NCBI GenBank assembly: GCA_977006965.1
Contig: OZ345372.1
Span: forward strand, 992,001-1,056,000
Source: Phymatolithon calcareum
Taxonomy: Eukaryota > Rhodophyta > Florideophyceae > Hapalidiales
Direction of reading: 5' to 3'
DNA: 64,000 bases
Under the pieces are notes generated by a model. It had not been told where the DNA came from and made no database searches. It saw only the letters and a list, made by a program, of their open reading frames with translations. Each line of letters begins with the position of its first letter. Positions within the stretch are counted from its first letter, which is position 1. Made by a program: the position numbers and the translations under genes. Below, piece by piece: positions 10,467 through 20,724 of this stretch.

Positions 10467-11686
10467 ATTGACTATCCTCTAGAACCTTGCAATAGAAAAA
10501 ACGTTGGCGACTACTTTCGCCTGCTGAGGTCTAGTGAGGAAGAGATTAAGAAATCATCCAAAAAGTGCATTTTCAAGGAGTGAAGACGGCCATTGAACGC
10601 CAACTGTGGATCTGGTAATCCGCCGAGCAATGCAGAACACGGTACACAAGCGTTTCAAGGCAAGGCAGTTTAGCCCAAAGCTTATAAAACCAATGCATCA
10701 CCTGGCGGTTGATGCCGAACAAGCTCTCCTGGTCATACCGGTCACCACAACTCTCGCTTTCAACCTCCCATTGCCAAGTTGCCGCGACGTGCTCCGTCAC
10801 AGCCCTTCTTCAGTCTTGAGGCCCACCCACCCCTTCAAATCTTAGACATTTTTCCCTAGTTCTCCTTTCATTGCTGGAAATATGACTTCTTTACTTTAGC
10901 GAATTAGCACAGCTAAAGCACAGTCAAGACGCTTGTGCTCGACGTTTGCACGGAAGCGCTCTCCTACGCCATCTGCTGAATTCGTAGGGGTAGTTTATGG
11001 AACCGAGATTCCTTGATGTCCAACTCTGGACGCCCAAGGAACCCAGTCTTGGCCTCAGTGCGAATGACGACTTAAGTGTCACGCCGTTGCGAACGCTGCT
11101 CCAAATCCGGCACCGGTTGAGTTTGCGCAAATACATGTGAAGGCACATTAAAAAACCTTTGCGCACTAAATGAGGAGAGAGAGGCAAGTCGCTAGGATAG
11201 AGAAGGTTGTAGGTGGGTGGGGAGAAGAGAGAGGCTTGCTTCGGACATCCAGGTGCGCGTCGCAGCTGCGCTCTTATAGTCCGAAGTGGTGAGGATCGCT
11301 GGGACTGTCGGTGGGACAAAGGCGACAGTGTCGGTCGCAGTGTCTGCGCATGCTGGCCAGCTGTCCTTCCTGGTGCATACGCGAACAGCCCCGCACTGGT
11401 TCGTCCGTCGGCTTTGTCTCGCTATCTCGTGATCGTTATATTTCACTTGTGAAAAACATGCTCTTCAATGAACGAAAAATTTCGCTGTCTGGCATGTTTC
11501 AGATACCAGAGGGATTGCCTCATTTGCTCTCCATCTGTTTGCAGTTGCGTAATTTGAAGATTTTATTGTAGTGCTCGGTACCCCTTTTTTAGAGAATATT
11601 TGGAACTACTACACACTCCCTACGCGTTCCTTGTACATATCAGGTTCCTGCTAAACACTGCGTCGGACTCTTCACGATGACAGACA
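10467..11686. other. Gene-free spacer
   Basis: Unique-looking sequence with short non-protein-like ORFs. I see no gene or recognisable repeat. Confidence 0.5.
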
Positions 11687-11776
11687 CACCCGGGACTCGA
11701 ACCCGGGACCTTCTCGTGACCGCATCTATGATGCGCATCCCCCGGGTCAGTTTAACCACTTGACCAGGTGGTTTTG
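11687..11776 (-). ncRNA. tRNA-like sequence with pol III B box, probably a SINE head or tRNA pseudogene
   Basis: On the minus strand a T-arm CCGGG-TTCGAGT-CCCGG (B box GGTTCGAGTCC) lies about 45-50 nt downstream of TGGTCAAGTGGTTAAACTGA, which resembles an A box. A D-stem GGTC/GACC can form. The anticodon region (CGCATCATAGATGCG) does not give a standard 7-nt loop after U33, and the acceptor stem pairs poorly. It is therefore unlikely to be a working tRNA. tRNA-derived SINE heads look like this. Confidence 0.5.
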
Positions 11777-12812
11777 CAGTAGCAATACAGGACCATGCCC
11801 TTGGGCGTTCCCAAAATCTCTCACCTGCTCTGGATATGGATCCAGAAAGCGGTTTGAGGAACATGTCCTTGAGTTTCTGTTTCGCTTCCGGAAAAGCTTA
11901 TGTTTCCGACATAGCATCCAATGCGTTCTGAAACCAGCATAGATAAACGATAACGCTCCTTTCCCCTCCTACTTCAAAAAATGTGCGGTTTTTCGTTCAT
12001 TTTTCAACGCCCGAAAACTGGGAGTCGCACACCACGAAAGCAGCGGGACAATTTGCGTACGAATGAGCGAGGCAGAAGTAATCTCGGTTCTAATACAAGC
12101 AAATTCGTCTTTTCCAAGACTAAGGCAGCACACATCTTCCAGGGTGGAGTCTCTTCACTTCGCGGTCATTCTTGACTATACGGTCAAGCCTAAATGCAAG
12201 GGTTTTCGCCTCCATCTCTCGGCACTCCAACTTCATCCTGGAATGAGATGGATTTTTCCACCGCATACGAAAAAAGACAGATTTTCGTTCGAAAGTTCAG
12301 CGTCTGCATCCTCGGAGCTTGCACCAATTGCTTCCCCAGTTTACGCATCTCACCGACGCACCTGGGAACAACTCTGATTTGGGCGTCATGGATTTGCTCT
12401 GTTTGCCGGGAACAGAGAAATGCATCGCTGTCTTGCATCCAAGGGATGAATGTAGTTTGTACAAATAAGATTCTAGCATTTGCTTTTATTGTAAGGCATC
12501 GGCGCGATCGTTACACGGTTGTCTTTGCTGTTTCACTTCTGAGCGTGATTGACAGCAGAGTGCTTCACTAGCTCCTGCCTGAGTGGAATTCAATGCTCCG
12601 AATCGCATTTTCTGGAGCGAGTGCTGAGATTTGTCCTCCCGGAAAGACCAGAATGGACTTGCGATCGATCATTGAGGAATTGGAGCAACATTTCGGGCAC
12701 AAGGTGGTAGGGCTTATGTCATCGGCTCGAGAGTACGTCAATATGATATACGATCCTACGTGAAATCAACTGTTGAGAGGATTGTTGCACAATACGGTAG
12801 CTAATGTCTTGC
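11777..12812. other. Gene-free spacer
   Basis: No protein-like ORF, RNA gene or clear repeat seen. Confidence 0.5.
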
Positions 12813-13008
12813 TGTACTTCTCAAGGGGCGCTGATGATGATGATCAATCTACAGTCCCCAAAGAGGCTGACAAAGCAGTGCTTTATTCAGGGGGTGCTGC
12901 ACACACCGCTGTCCAGTGGGCTCATGGGTAAAACCGAGTCTCGTGAGATGAGCCTACGGATTGCGACTGTAAACCTATTTCTGGAAATATAACAAAGCGA
13001 TTAATGGG
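12813..13008 (+). repeat. Direct duplication, copy 1
   Basis: Contains CCCCAAAGAGGCTGACAAAG, GCAGTGCTTTATTCAGGG and CTATTTCTGGAAATATAACA in the same order as 13249-13473. Non-coding. Confidence 0.8.
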
Positions 13009-13248
13009 GGATATGTAAGAATTTTTTTAAAAAAAGCTCCCAACGCCTCACCTACGAGTAACATGGCTCGCTTTTCAAACCGCTTTCCAATGTAACGTTG
13101 TCTGATCACTCATGACCTTCGTGATTTGTATTTCTCTACAAACAAGTGCACGTGCGAGTCGTTTCCACTCGACTTCCACATCTGCTGCGGAATGGCGTTG
13201 GGGAAACGGCGATGGTGGCGCGGATGTGGTCATCGTGCTAGTGCAGCA

Positions 13249-13473
13249 TGTCTCAGGGAGTGTTGGTGATGATGAATCTGCCGGCCCCAAAGAGGCTGAC
13301 AAAGCAGTGCTTTATTCAGGGCGTGTTGCACACAGAGCTGTCCACTGTACTGTAGTTAGTAGTCCCTGTGGTCCTGGAGAGAGGGGCCATGGGCAAAGAC
13401 CGAGTCTGGTAAGATCCGCCCACGGAGTGCTCCTATAAACTATTTCTGGAAAAATAAAAGAGCGATTAATCCC
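13249..13473 (+). repeat. Direct duplication, copy 2
   Basis: Second copy of the 12813-13008 unit, about 440 bp downstream, with an extra stretch of about 45 nt (GTACTGTAGTTAGTAGTCCC...) in the middle. Both end in AT-rich ...GCGATTAAT, possibly a poly-A-site-like end. Confidence 0.8.
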
Positions 13474-15087
13474 TCCGCATGGTGACAATGTTGCACCGAG
13501 AATCTCTATTGCGATCGCATGGTTCGTTCTCCGCAGACCAACAGACCAGTCAGAATGCCTGCGGCAAAGGTTTCGAAACTCCTAGGTGTCGTAGTCTTAC
13601 TTGTGGATTAGAGAGCCTTGAGGTTTTGGCGCAAGGAAGTGCTCACAGTTGTAGTGGTGATAATCGGGAATGTTCTATCGGATTTTCCAGTTTACTGAAA
13701 GAGGCGAGGATTAGCCGCTCTATGTACTATTTACTGCACACGCGGAAGCTACTCTAGAATAGCATCACGCTGTTTACATGGAAAAATATATGTCCTTGGT
13801 TTCCCTATTAGTATATCAGGCAACAATGGCTGCTCGAATAGGGCTCTAAACTGTGCACAGCACAATCTGGTTTCGCGGACACCCTTTTTTGGATCTCGAG
13901 ATAAGAATGTGGCCAGCAATATCCACATGTTAGCATAGAAGAAAATGCCGGTTGCTCAGGAGATGAAATTGTTCCGTTTTGTGTTGCGTTTGAAGGTTGG
14001 CAAGTTGGCCTTTCTGAAGCATTTGTTGACTTCCTGCTCTAAAGACGTCTATCGGCAAACTCTATGGATCTATGTACGCGTCCACAGACGAGTTACGAAA
14101 TGCAGCATATGCGTCTATATCTCCTTGCGTAAGAAAATAGGAAGTGCGGGATCAGACCGAAACCCTTGGCATTCGACTCCGGTCTATATACCCTCATCGC
14201 ATTAAGTAGCGTTCGCAATCGAGCGACAAGACGGGCGGACTCACGGTCGCGCAAAGTGCTCGTTCACCTCATACTATCTGCCGTCTTACCGTCATCACCT
14301 TGGTCTTCGAAATCTTTCGATCTGAATACTCTCGTGCACGAGATAAGCCTGCAATATTCGGCCTTTTTCGAAGTGATGCGACTCGTTGTTACGGATATAT
14401 CCCGAGCGTACTATAAAGATATGTGCTCATCAATGTTTGCACGGGGCATTGCCCACAGAGGCAGTCCGGAAACGCCATCGTTCCTCTGGAGCTTCCACTT
14501 CTTCCTTTGCCCTAGCGCGAAGAAGGATTCCTGAGATGCGATTAGGATAGGGAAACGGTTTTACACTTCATCAGAAGGGAGTCAAAGCACACGCTGGGCG
14601 ACGGGGTATCGAATAATGCGGATCGTTTCAGAGGTAGTCCTGAATACTCTTGGGACAGTCTGTCAAGTGAGCATTTTTTGGAGGCCGTACTGTAGTGATG
14701 ACACAGGCAGTGTTCATGTGACTGGATGAGTGGTCGTTCTTGTGTGTTTGTGTCATCGTGACCGTTTTTGTCCTGGAGCAATTGAAAAGTGTCAGTTGTG
14801 CTGCTTAGGCATGACCTAAAAATCGGGTAGCATCTAAATTACTACAGTAGTGCACTTATTATTATTATTTGATTCTCTTTGCGGACGCGATCGGACAGTT
14901 GGATTTAGTGCCCGATATGAGTAGAGCTGTGTTGACAGTAGAGCTCTTATGGCTACAGGCGTTCCGAATGGTGTGGGAGGGACAACGAACATATCTTTTT
15001 CCACAATGATCACGGATTCGGCATCTACTGTATCTCTGCCAAGAGCATCCAAGTGCATCCATGAACCGTTTCTCCCCGTGGACAGGG

Positions 15088-15134
15088 AATGGTTTACTGT
15101 ACATGATGATCATCATGATGTACAGTAAACCATT
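15088..15134. repeat. Perfect inverted repeat
   Basis: Arms AATGGTTTACTGTACAT (15088-15104) and its exact complement (15118-15134) around a 13-nt loop that is itself nearly palindromic (GATGATCATC). Confidence 0.9.
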
Positions 15135-15523
15135 AAACTGCTGGAGGCGAAATATTGTACAGTACGGTACGCTGTAATGACTTCGACTTCGCCATTGTGC
15201 TCAGTGCCGTTTGTTGAACTAACTTTGCCGGTGTGCACGTGGGATGGAAAACAATATGATAGCCACTGTTGATAATTGCTCCACATTAGTTTCATGTCGA
15301 CATGTACTGGACTTGGTGTCAGGTGCATCTGACGACAAGCACATCTTGTACTTTCTCGTCACACTTGTCTGCATGTATCATGATTGATTGTGTTCATGTG
15401 GATCTACTACTGTACTGTATTGTACCTGTAAATGGACATGAGTACAGTACAGTATATCTTGTTGACCCTGGTGTGGCTGCAGCCGTATTGCCCAACTTGT
15501 CACTTTTCACAGGGGACGTTCTA

Positions 15524-15561
15524 CCAGGGGATAGTAATACAAGTATATTACTATCCCCTGG
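15524..15561. repeat. Perfect inverted repeat
   Basis: Arms CCAGGGGATAGTAATA (15524-15539) and complement (15546-15561), 6-nt loop. Confidence 0.9.
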
Positions 15562-16640
15562 TTCTACTCAACTGGTCGTATCTGGCAGACATTCTCGTGC
15601 CTCCCGATGGATAGTACACAGTACGATACACAGTTGTTATGGAAAGAATTTGAAAGCTGGAATACAATGGAATAAGATGCAGTAGAAACACTTGTTAGAA
15701 GTAAGTTGGCGTCTAAACACGTCTTACTGTTTGATATTAAATATAATTTTGGTGTTTGGTCGTACTCCCCCTTTGCATCTACTATATCTACTGTATCATA
15801 TGTGGAATGCAACAGATGCATTGCATCCATCTTAGAATGCGCAGTGATTTTACTGTAAGTCAAAGGAGGTGCTGCACGAGATGCAGTATGCAACAGTGCA
15901 CATTATACCTGGTGCGTAATGCATCGATCGATTGGTGTTGATTGGAGGAGATGTTGAATTGTCTGCAGTGTGGAGCGCAATAATTGGCGGGAAAACGATG
16001 AATTCCCCTATGTTTTACGGTGCATCACATGAATGAGAAAACACATTTGTATTTTCTCTCTGGCTGTTTGGAATTCCAAAAATAAAGTTTGTTCCCTGCC
16101 ACGCTTATATTAATTTAGGGCACAGTGCACACAGTGGACATATACTACAGTATACGATAAGTTTAGTGTTGGTCGACGACATTGCCGCCAATCTAACTGC
16201 GACCCGGTGCGTGCGAGTAATACATACGCAGTATATTGCACCGCCGCAGAGTGGACGCGTCGTCTTCTGTACAGTACATGTGGACCTCGTTCGCACTGTT
16301 GTGGAAAGGAATACAGCAGGTGAGCCGTGCAAGGCAAGGAAGAGATATCTCGCAGACATGTTGGGTCTGCAGACAATTTAGATGTTGATTCAGTGGTTGG
16401 TCTACTCGAGGCTTAGACAGATTCAGCACACCTGTGTTGTGATTGAAAAAGATTAAACTCACGCACGCAATCATTTTCGGCCGAGGTCAAAGCTTGTGAT
16501 TGACCATCTGGTACAGTATTGCACAATGCTGTGCACATGATTGATGGTGCCACAGATCACTCTTGTCTGAATTATTCCCAAACCTACAGTATTACGAGGG
16601 TCTCCTTCTCAGACGGGAAACCGCTGACGGTGTTGCAAGT

Positions 16641-16815
16641 GCGGAAGCTCGCCAGATAGCTTGTCAGAAGGCAGACTGACAGCATACAAAACTTGTATTC
16701 AAGGCAATTAGTGTAGCAAGTGCAGCAAGTTGCGCAAGTTATTACACGAATAGACTCGCGCACAAGTCTTGTATGCTGTCAATCTGCCCTCTGATAAGCT
16801 ATCTGGTGAGCTTCC
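16641..16815. repeat. MITE-like inverted repeat with about 54-bp arms
   Basis: The left arm 16641-16695 (GCGGAAGCTCGCCAGATAGC...) pairs with 16762-16815 with about five mismatches. The 66-bp centre has three tandem GCAAGT words. Size and layout fit a miniature inverted-repeat element. Confidence 0.75.
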
Positions 16816-17204
16816 AGTGCCGAGCTGTTGCTACTAGCAACAGTTCATCACTGGGATGTATCGTCCTGAACGAGAGCGAGACATACACACGATCCATGAA
16901 AAGTGAAAGTGAAAAATGGCCTTTCCAGTACGAGATGTTTCAAAGTCGCATCAATAACAAAACTTTAGTCCCTACCACAACGCTACAGTACATACCACTT
17001 CCTTGACAGCTAGTTTGCTTGATCATCGCCGGCGCGCCCCATCGCGCAACCCGCGTTTTACTCGACATAATCCCACTTCTCTCCATCCCCAACATCACAA
17101 AACCATTCCGTGACCTTCATCAAGCGGCGGCAACAACACGACCTCTTCATCAAATACTCAATCTTTACTCCAACAACCAACAATTCATCGTCGTTGAGCA
17201 CCCC

Positions 17205-17744
17205 TCATTCATTCTCCGCGGCGAAAATATACGCCTCCGCCGTGACCAAATACCGCGCTCTTTCGCGAGCTCTTCTCCTCTCTTCATGTGCGCCGGAGAA
17301 GTTGCCAAAGAACGGCGCAAGTGAAGCGGCAGTGGAGAAACTGAGTTCCGAGTCCACCTTTTTCAGCTGCGGTCTCTGTGCGATACCCATATCCGATTCG
17401 CGGTCCCGAAACGCCTTCGGGCGACGCGGTTCCGGGCGTCCGAATCGCAAATTCGCCCTTGATAATCCCGGCTCATTGAAATCCACCGTTTCCCATACAT
17501 CCGCCTCGGGCGCCGTTTCCGAGTACAACTGTCGCAACTTACGCAGTGATAGCAATCGCGGAAATCGCCAGCGTCGTACGACGCCCATGGCGCGACCGCG
17601 CGTGCCGGCCGGGGTGCGCACGCCGGCTCCGGACTTCGTGGTGCCGTTCGAGGCGGTGCTGGCGGCGCTCGGCGCCGTCACGTCACTGAAGGAGAATTTA
17701 CCCGGTTTCTCGGCGCCGCTGCGAGGTTTTCGGAAAATGGCCAT
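17205..17744 (-). CDS. Uncharacterised basic protein, 179 residues
   Basis: ATG at 17744, stop at 17205. I recognise no domain. The N-terminal third is Ser/Thr/Gly/Ala-rich (residues 1-50). It is followed by a basic helix-prone part (MGVVRRWRFPRLLSLRKLRQ), then WETVDFNEPGLSRANLRFG and an Arg-rich C-terminus ending in AEAYIFAAENE. The mix of aromatic, acidic and basic residues is more protein-like than the overlapping plus-strand frame at 17110-17913, which is the competing reading. No neighbour suggests a role, and the gene call itself is uncertain. An upstream run of the pyrimidine/purine repeat GGCAGGCA lies near 17845-17862. Confidence 0.5.
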   Translation of the reverse strand: MAIFRKPRSGAEKPGKFSFSDVTAPSAASTASNGTTKSGAGVRTPAGTRGRAMGVVRRWRFPRLLSLRKLRQLYSETAPEADVWETVDFNEPGLSRANLRFGRPEPRRPKAFRDRESDMGIAQRPQLKKVDSELSFSTAASLAPFFGNFSGAHEERRRARERARYLVTAEAYIFAAENE

Positions 17745-19356
17745 CTGTGCGATGAATGCGCTGCTCGGCGTTTTACAACTCCGGTCAATTACCTTGTCCT
17801 GCCAACACACACACGCGATCGAAAGCAAGGAGGCACGAAGGCAGACAGGCAGGCAGGCAGGCACAGTAGGAACGAATGCACTGGCGCGTGTGCAGGCCGA
17901 GGGAAGAGATTAATAATTATTGTGTTCCGTACCGCGCTTTTACAGTGCCGTTCTAAATGGGGATGTGCACTTTGCGACTTTATTGCCCCTCAACTGAAAC
18001 GGCGCAGGAATGTGCGTAGGGCCGTTGTCATATTGCAAAGTGACAGTGCCGTAACGGCGCGCGGACGGAAGGGAACCTGGAACACCGTGCGCCGTGCGTG
18101 GACGTGTACTTTACAGATGGTCCACAACGGCCTGCATTCTATCATACGTGTGTGTAGCGTCGCACTGTGTGCCACGCGCTCGCGCGGAGGGCGAGCTTGT
18201 TCTGTCGATCGAGAACGCAGAGTCAGCGACTGGGTCGTTGCCTACAGGCAGTTGGAATAGCTATAGTATGTGCAGCATCAGGGCATGTTCAAGATATCCT
18301 GACAGTATCTTCTTGCCGATGTCCAATCATTGACTTCTCTCACAGCATCTTCACAGGATGGCCGATGCGGATGCGATTGGGAGGGCGTGATCGCCGTCCA
18401 ACATGATATCTACAGTATCAAGTCTGGTGCACACTGCAGCGCAGTTCAGCTCCGCGCTGAGCACAGCACGCGCAGTGAGACTATATGAGGGGCGTATATG
18501 GGTCGGACGGGCGGCGCGTGTAGTGCAGCTGTTGCGGGCTTTTCTCGTTTGGGAAGACAGCAGGCGTAGTAGAAGTGCAGACCCGTTTCCGCCACGCTTG
18601 ACTACCACATCCGCCACTGAAGACCAGCTGGTACTGGGCAGCAGATATATGTATCTACTGCCCAGTACGCTCCTGACTCGAGATGCGCACTGCTGCTCAG
18701 CTGCATCGCCTTGGTCCTGAGAGGACACGTTGTGCTTGCCGAGGTTGCGTGTGCCATGCCGGTTGCGCAAGGTTCTGCAGGTTCGAATTTTGTACTACGC
18801 ATCTGCGGCGCTTCGATTTTGCTCGGTCCATTGCATATAAAGCGATCTTGGTGACGGCCGAAGGAGGTATATCGCATCTACTGTAGCTGCTAGATTCTAG
18901 CAGGTCGTCATGCGGTGAGACCTGCATATCTGCGGATGTCGAAGATTCCAAACCTGCGCAAAGCTGTATGATATGATAAGTCAAATCCTGTGCCCCTCTG
19001 TTTTGCACTTTCGGGGCAAAAAATCATACTGTATGATAGTGCGTCCTTAAAATAGTGCACCTTTTGTTCATCCCTCCAGATTTCCGGCAAAATAAGAATC
19101 TCATTATCCGATATTATCTTATAAACATTTCAAATATTTCCAAAATATTTTAAACCGCGGAAAATAAAACTCTAAATTTTCATTCCCGAATTTTTCCCTC
19201 TCCTATCATATCTTGCACTCTATCATGATTATCACATGGCTTCCAAGATTGGAAGCAACCGTCCCAGTCTTGCTCACCCAACGCACACTCGCGGTTGGAC
19301 CTTAAACCGTAAAGCCTGCAATCTGAGCGTGGTCTTGGCGAAACTTTGCAACCGAA
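17745..19356. other. Spacer upstream of the TFIIF beta gene
   Basis: No gene seen. It contains a hairpin at 18631-18668 and more TACTGTA/TACAGTA words (near 18410, 18890 and 19025). The last 250 bp are AT-rich and probably hold the promoter of the next gene. Confidence 0.5.
18631..18668. repeat. Inverted repeat
   Basis: Arms 18631-18647 and 18652-18668 pair at 16 of 17 positions (GTACTGGGCAGCAGATA), 4-nt loop. Confidence 0.85.
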
Positions 19357-20349
19357 ATGTATCGCAACCGAAACAATCGAAGCAAGCCGAGGGCGGCTCG
19401 TCCACCGGAGGAACCAGATACTTCTGCCTCAATTGGTTTCACTCACGCCGACGACTCGGCCACCCAAGTATATCTCGTCAAAATGCCCAATTTCCTTATG
19501 GAAAAGTTTTCCAAACCCGTCGCTCCAGGCGAGACCCCGCCGGTTGTAGGTCGTCTTCGCATTCCGAATGAAGACTCCTACAATTACAATCCAAATCGCG
19601 ACCTTCCCGAGGGTCACACACCACCCCCAAAGTCAGACTGTCCCCGCATTTTCATCGACACACCCGGGCAGCCTCCGGAGACATTTGAAATGCATTTTCA
19701 CGAAAAGGCTCCGAAAATATACGTTTTCTCCGAAGCCCGCTCGGCTGAGGAGCCCGCCTCACGTGTTGAGGGTCAGGTGTCGTACATATGCACCACGCAG
19801 CCAACCATGGATCGTCGCTACCGCTCCATCAATCGTGAACGCACGCGTCGAGCCGAAACGAAAACGAGGGGCACCTTATTCATGGATGACACGGAACGTC
19901 GTCGTGCGGACAACAGGGCTCTCAAACCGGACGCTATGGTCGAGACTGCGCGCCAGCGAGAGGAAAGGAAGAAAATCAAGGAGAATGCAAGAAAACATCT
20001 CGATGTGCCCAACGACCAGTGGCGTGAACTTGCGAAAGTCGCTGTGTTCAAGGCGTTTGAAGGCACTGCGCATTATGCGGCAGAACAGCTCGCGAAGGAC
20101 GTGGATGAACCGCTGGCAAGACTTCGAAGCATTATCAATGAGGTTTGTACCTATAATAAGAGCGGTCCGTTCTCTGGCAAATATGAACTTAAGGACGAAT
20201 TTAAAACCGTTAAACAGAGGATGCAGAAGGAACGGGAGGTCGAGGAGTATAAGGCGATGCAGATTGAAAATGCAAAACGGAGGGCGGAGGAGCGAGCGGA
20301 ACGCGAGCGACAGGAAGGTCGACCTAACAAACGCTCGAAAATGGGTTAA
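19357..20349 (+). CDS. GTF2F2: General transcription factor IIF subunit beta (RAP30)
   Basis: 330 residues, no intron, ATG at 19357. Residues about 38-60 carry the conserved N-terminal strand VYLVKMPNFLMEKFSK, followed by VGRLRIP, as in RAP30 (VWLVK.P.YL...VGKLRI). FHEKAPKIYVFSE and the EGQV turn then align with the rest of the RAP30/RAP74 dimerisation barrel. A central linker (DNRALKPDAMVETARQREER) leads to a C-terminal winged helix near 230-285 (VAVFKAFEGTAHYAAEQLAK...YELKDEF). The tail is Glu/Arg-rich and may form a helix and nuclear signal (RPNKRSKMG). TFIIF stabilises RNA polymerase II at promoters. Paf1-complex Leo1 also has a VKLPNFL-like motif and was considered, but the C-terminal winged helix fits TFIIF beta. 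Confidence 0.85.
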   Translation: MYRNRNNRSKPRAARPPEEPDTSASIGFTHADDSATQVYLVKMPNFLMEKFSKPVAPGETPPVVGRLRIPNEDSYNYNPNRDLPEGHTPPPKSDCPRIFIDTPGQPPETFEMHFHEKAPKIYVFSEARSAEEPASRVEGQVSYICTTQPTMDRRYRSINRERTRRAETKTRGTLFMDDTERRRADNRALKPDAMVETARQREERKKIKENARKHLDVPNDQWRELAKVAVFKAFEGTAHYAAEQLAKDVDEPLARLRSIINEVCTYNKSGPFSGKYELKDEFKTVKQRMQKEREVEEYKAMQIENAKRRAEERAERERQEGRPNKRSKMG

Positions 20350-20724
20350 GGCAAATGTGATCCTCCCTTATTCTACTCCCATCACATCGGCATGCGATAT
20401 TTAGCAAGCATTTTGTCGCCGAACAACGTGCAATCAACTTCAGTCTACTATTTGAAGCCACTAACTAATTGATCCCTTCCTTCTCTACAGTGCCAATGTA
20501 AAGTTCAAGAGGGGCGACAAAATCTTGCACACATAAATGTGTTTGTACACTACCGATTGTAATCTTCCGGTCTTATGTTTTGCTTCGTGCGCAATTCGCA
20601 ATTGTATGCCTACACAAGGCAGGAAGTGCCGTATATCGTAATCAACTGCCCCATAGTGGGGAGTTGTTTAGACTACATTGGGACAAGTGCTCGAGCAAAC
20701 GGCCACACACTTCAATCACTCTGT
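20350..20724. other. Short convergent spacer between TFIIF beta and PTPA
   Basis: About 375 bp of AT-rich sequence carrying the two 3' UTRs. Nothing else seen. Confidence 0.6.

Larger units (their letters stand above)
13474..17204. other. Gene-poor spacer rich in GTAC-AGTAC motifs and hairpins
   Basis: About 3.7 kb with no convincing gene. It holds three hairpins (15088-15134, 15524-15561, 16641-16815), many TACTGTA/TACAGTA words between 14.8 and 17 kb, and a short plus-strand stretch near 14.35-14.42 kb reading VVTDISRAYYKDM, which is reminiscent of a Copia reverse-transcriptase motif but too short to call. Confidence 0.5.

Noticed and set aside
11687-11776. Functional tRNA gene on the minus strand
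   Set aside because: No standard anticodon loop with U33, and the acceptor stem pairs at only about four of seven positions.
17110-17913. 267-codon plus-strand ORF opposite the orphan gene
   Set aside because: Composition is Ser/Arg/Ala-biased as in a shadow frame; the minus-strand reading is more protein-like. Not fully excluded.
19357-20349. Leo1 (Paf1 complex) identity for the VKMPNFL protein
   Set aside because: Only the short strand matches Leo1; the barrel, linker and C-terminal winged helix fit TFIIF beta.
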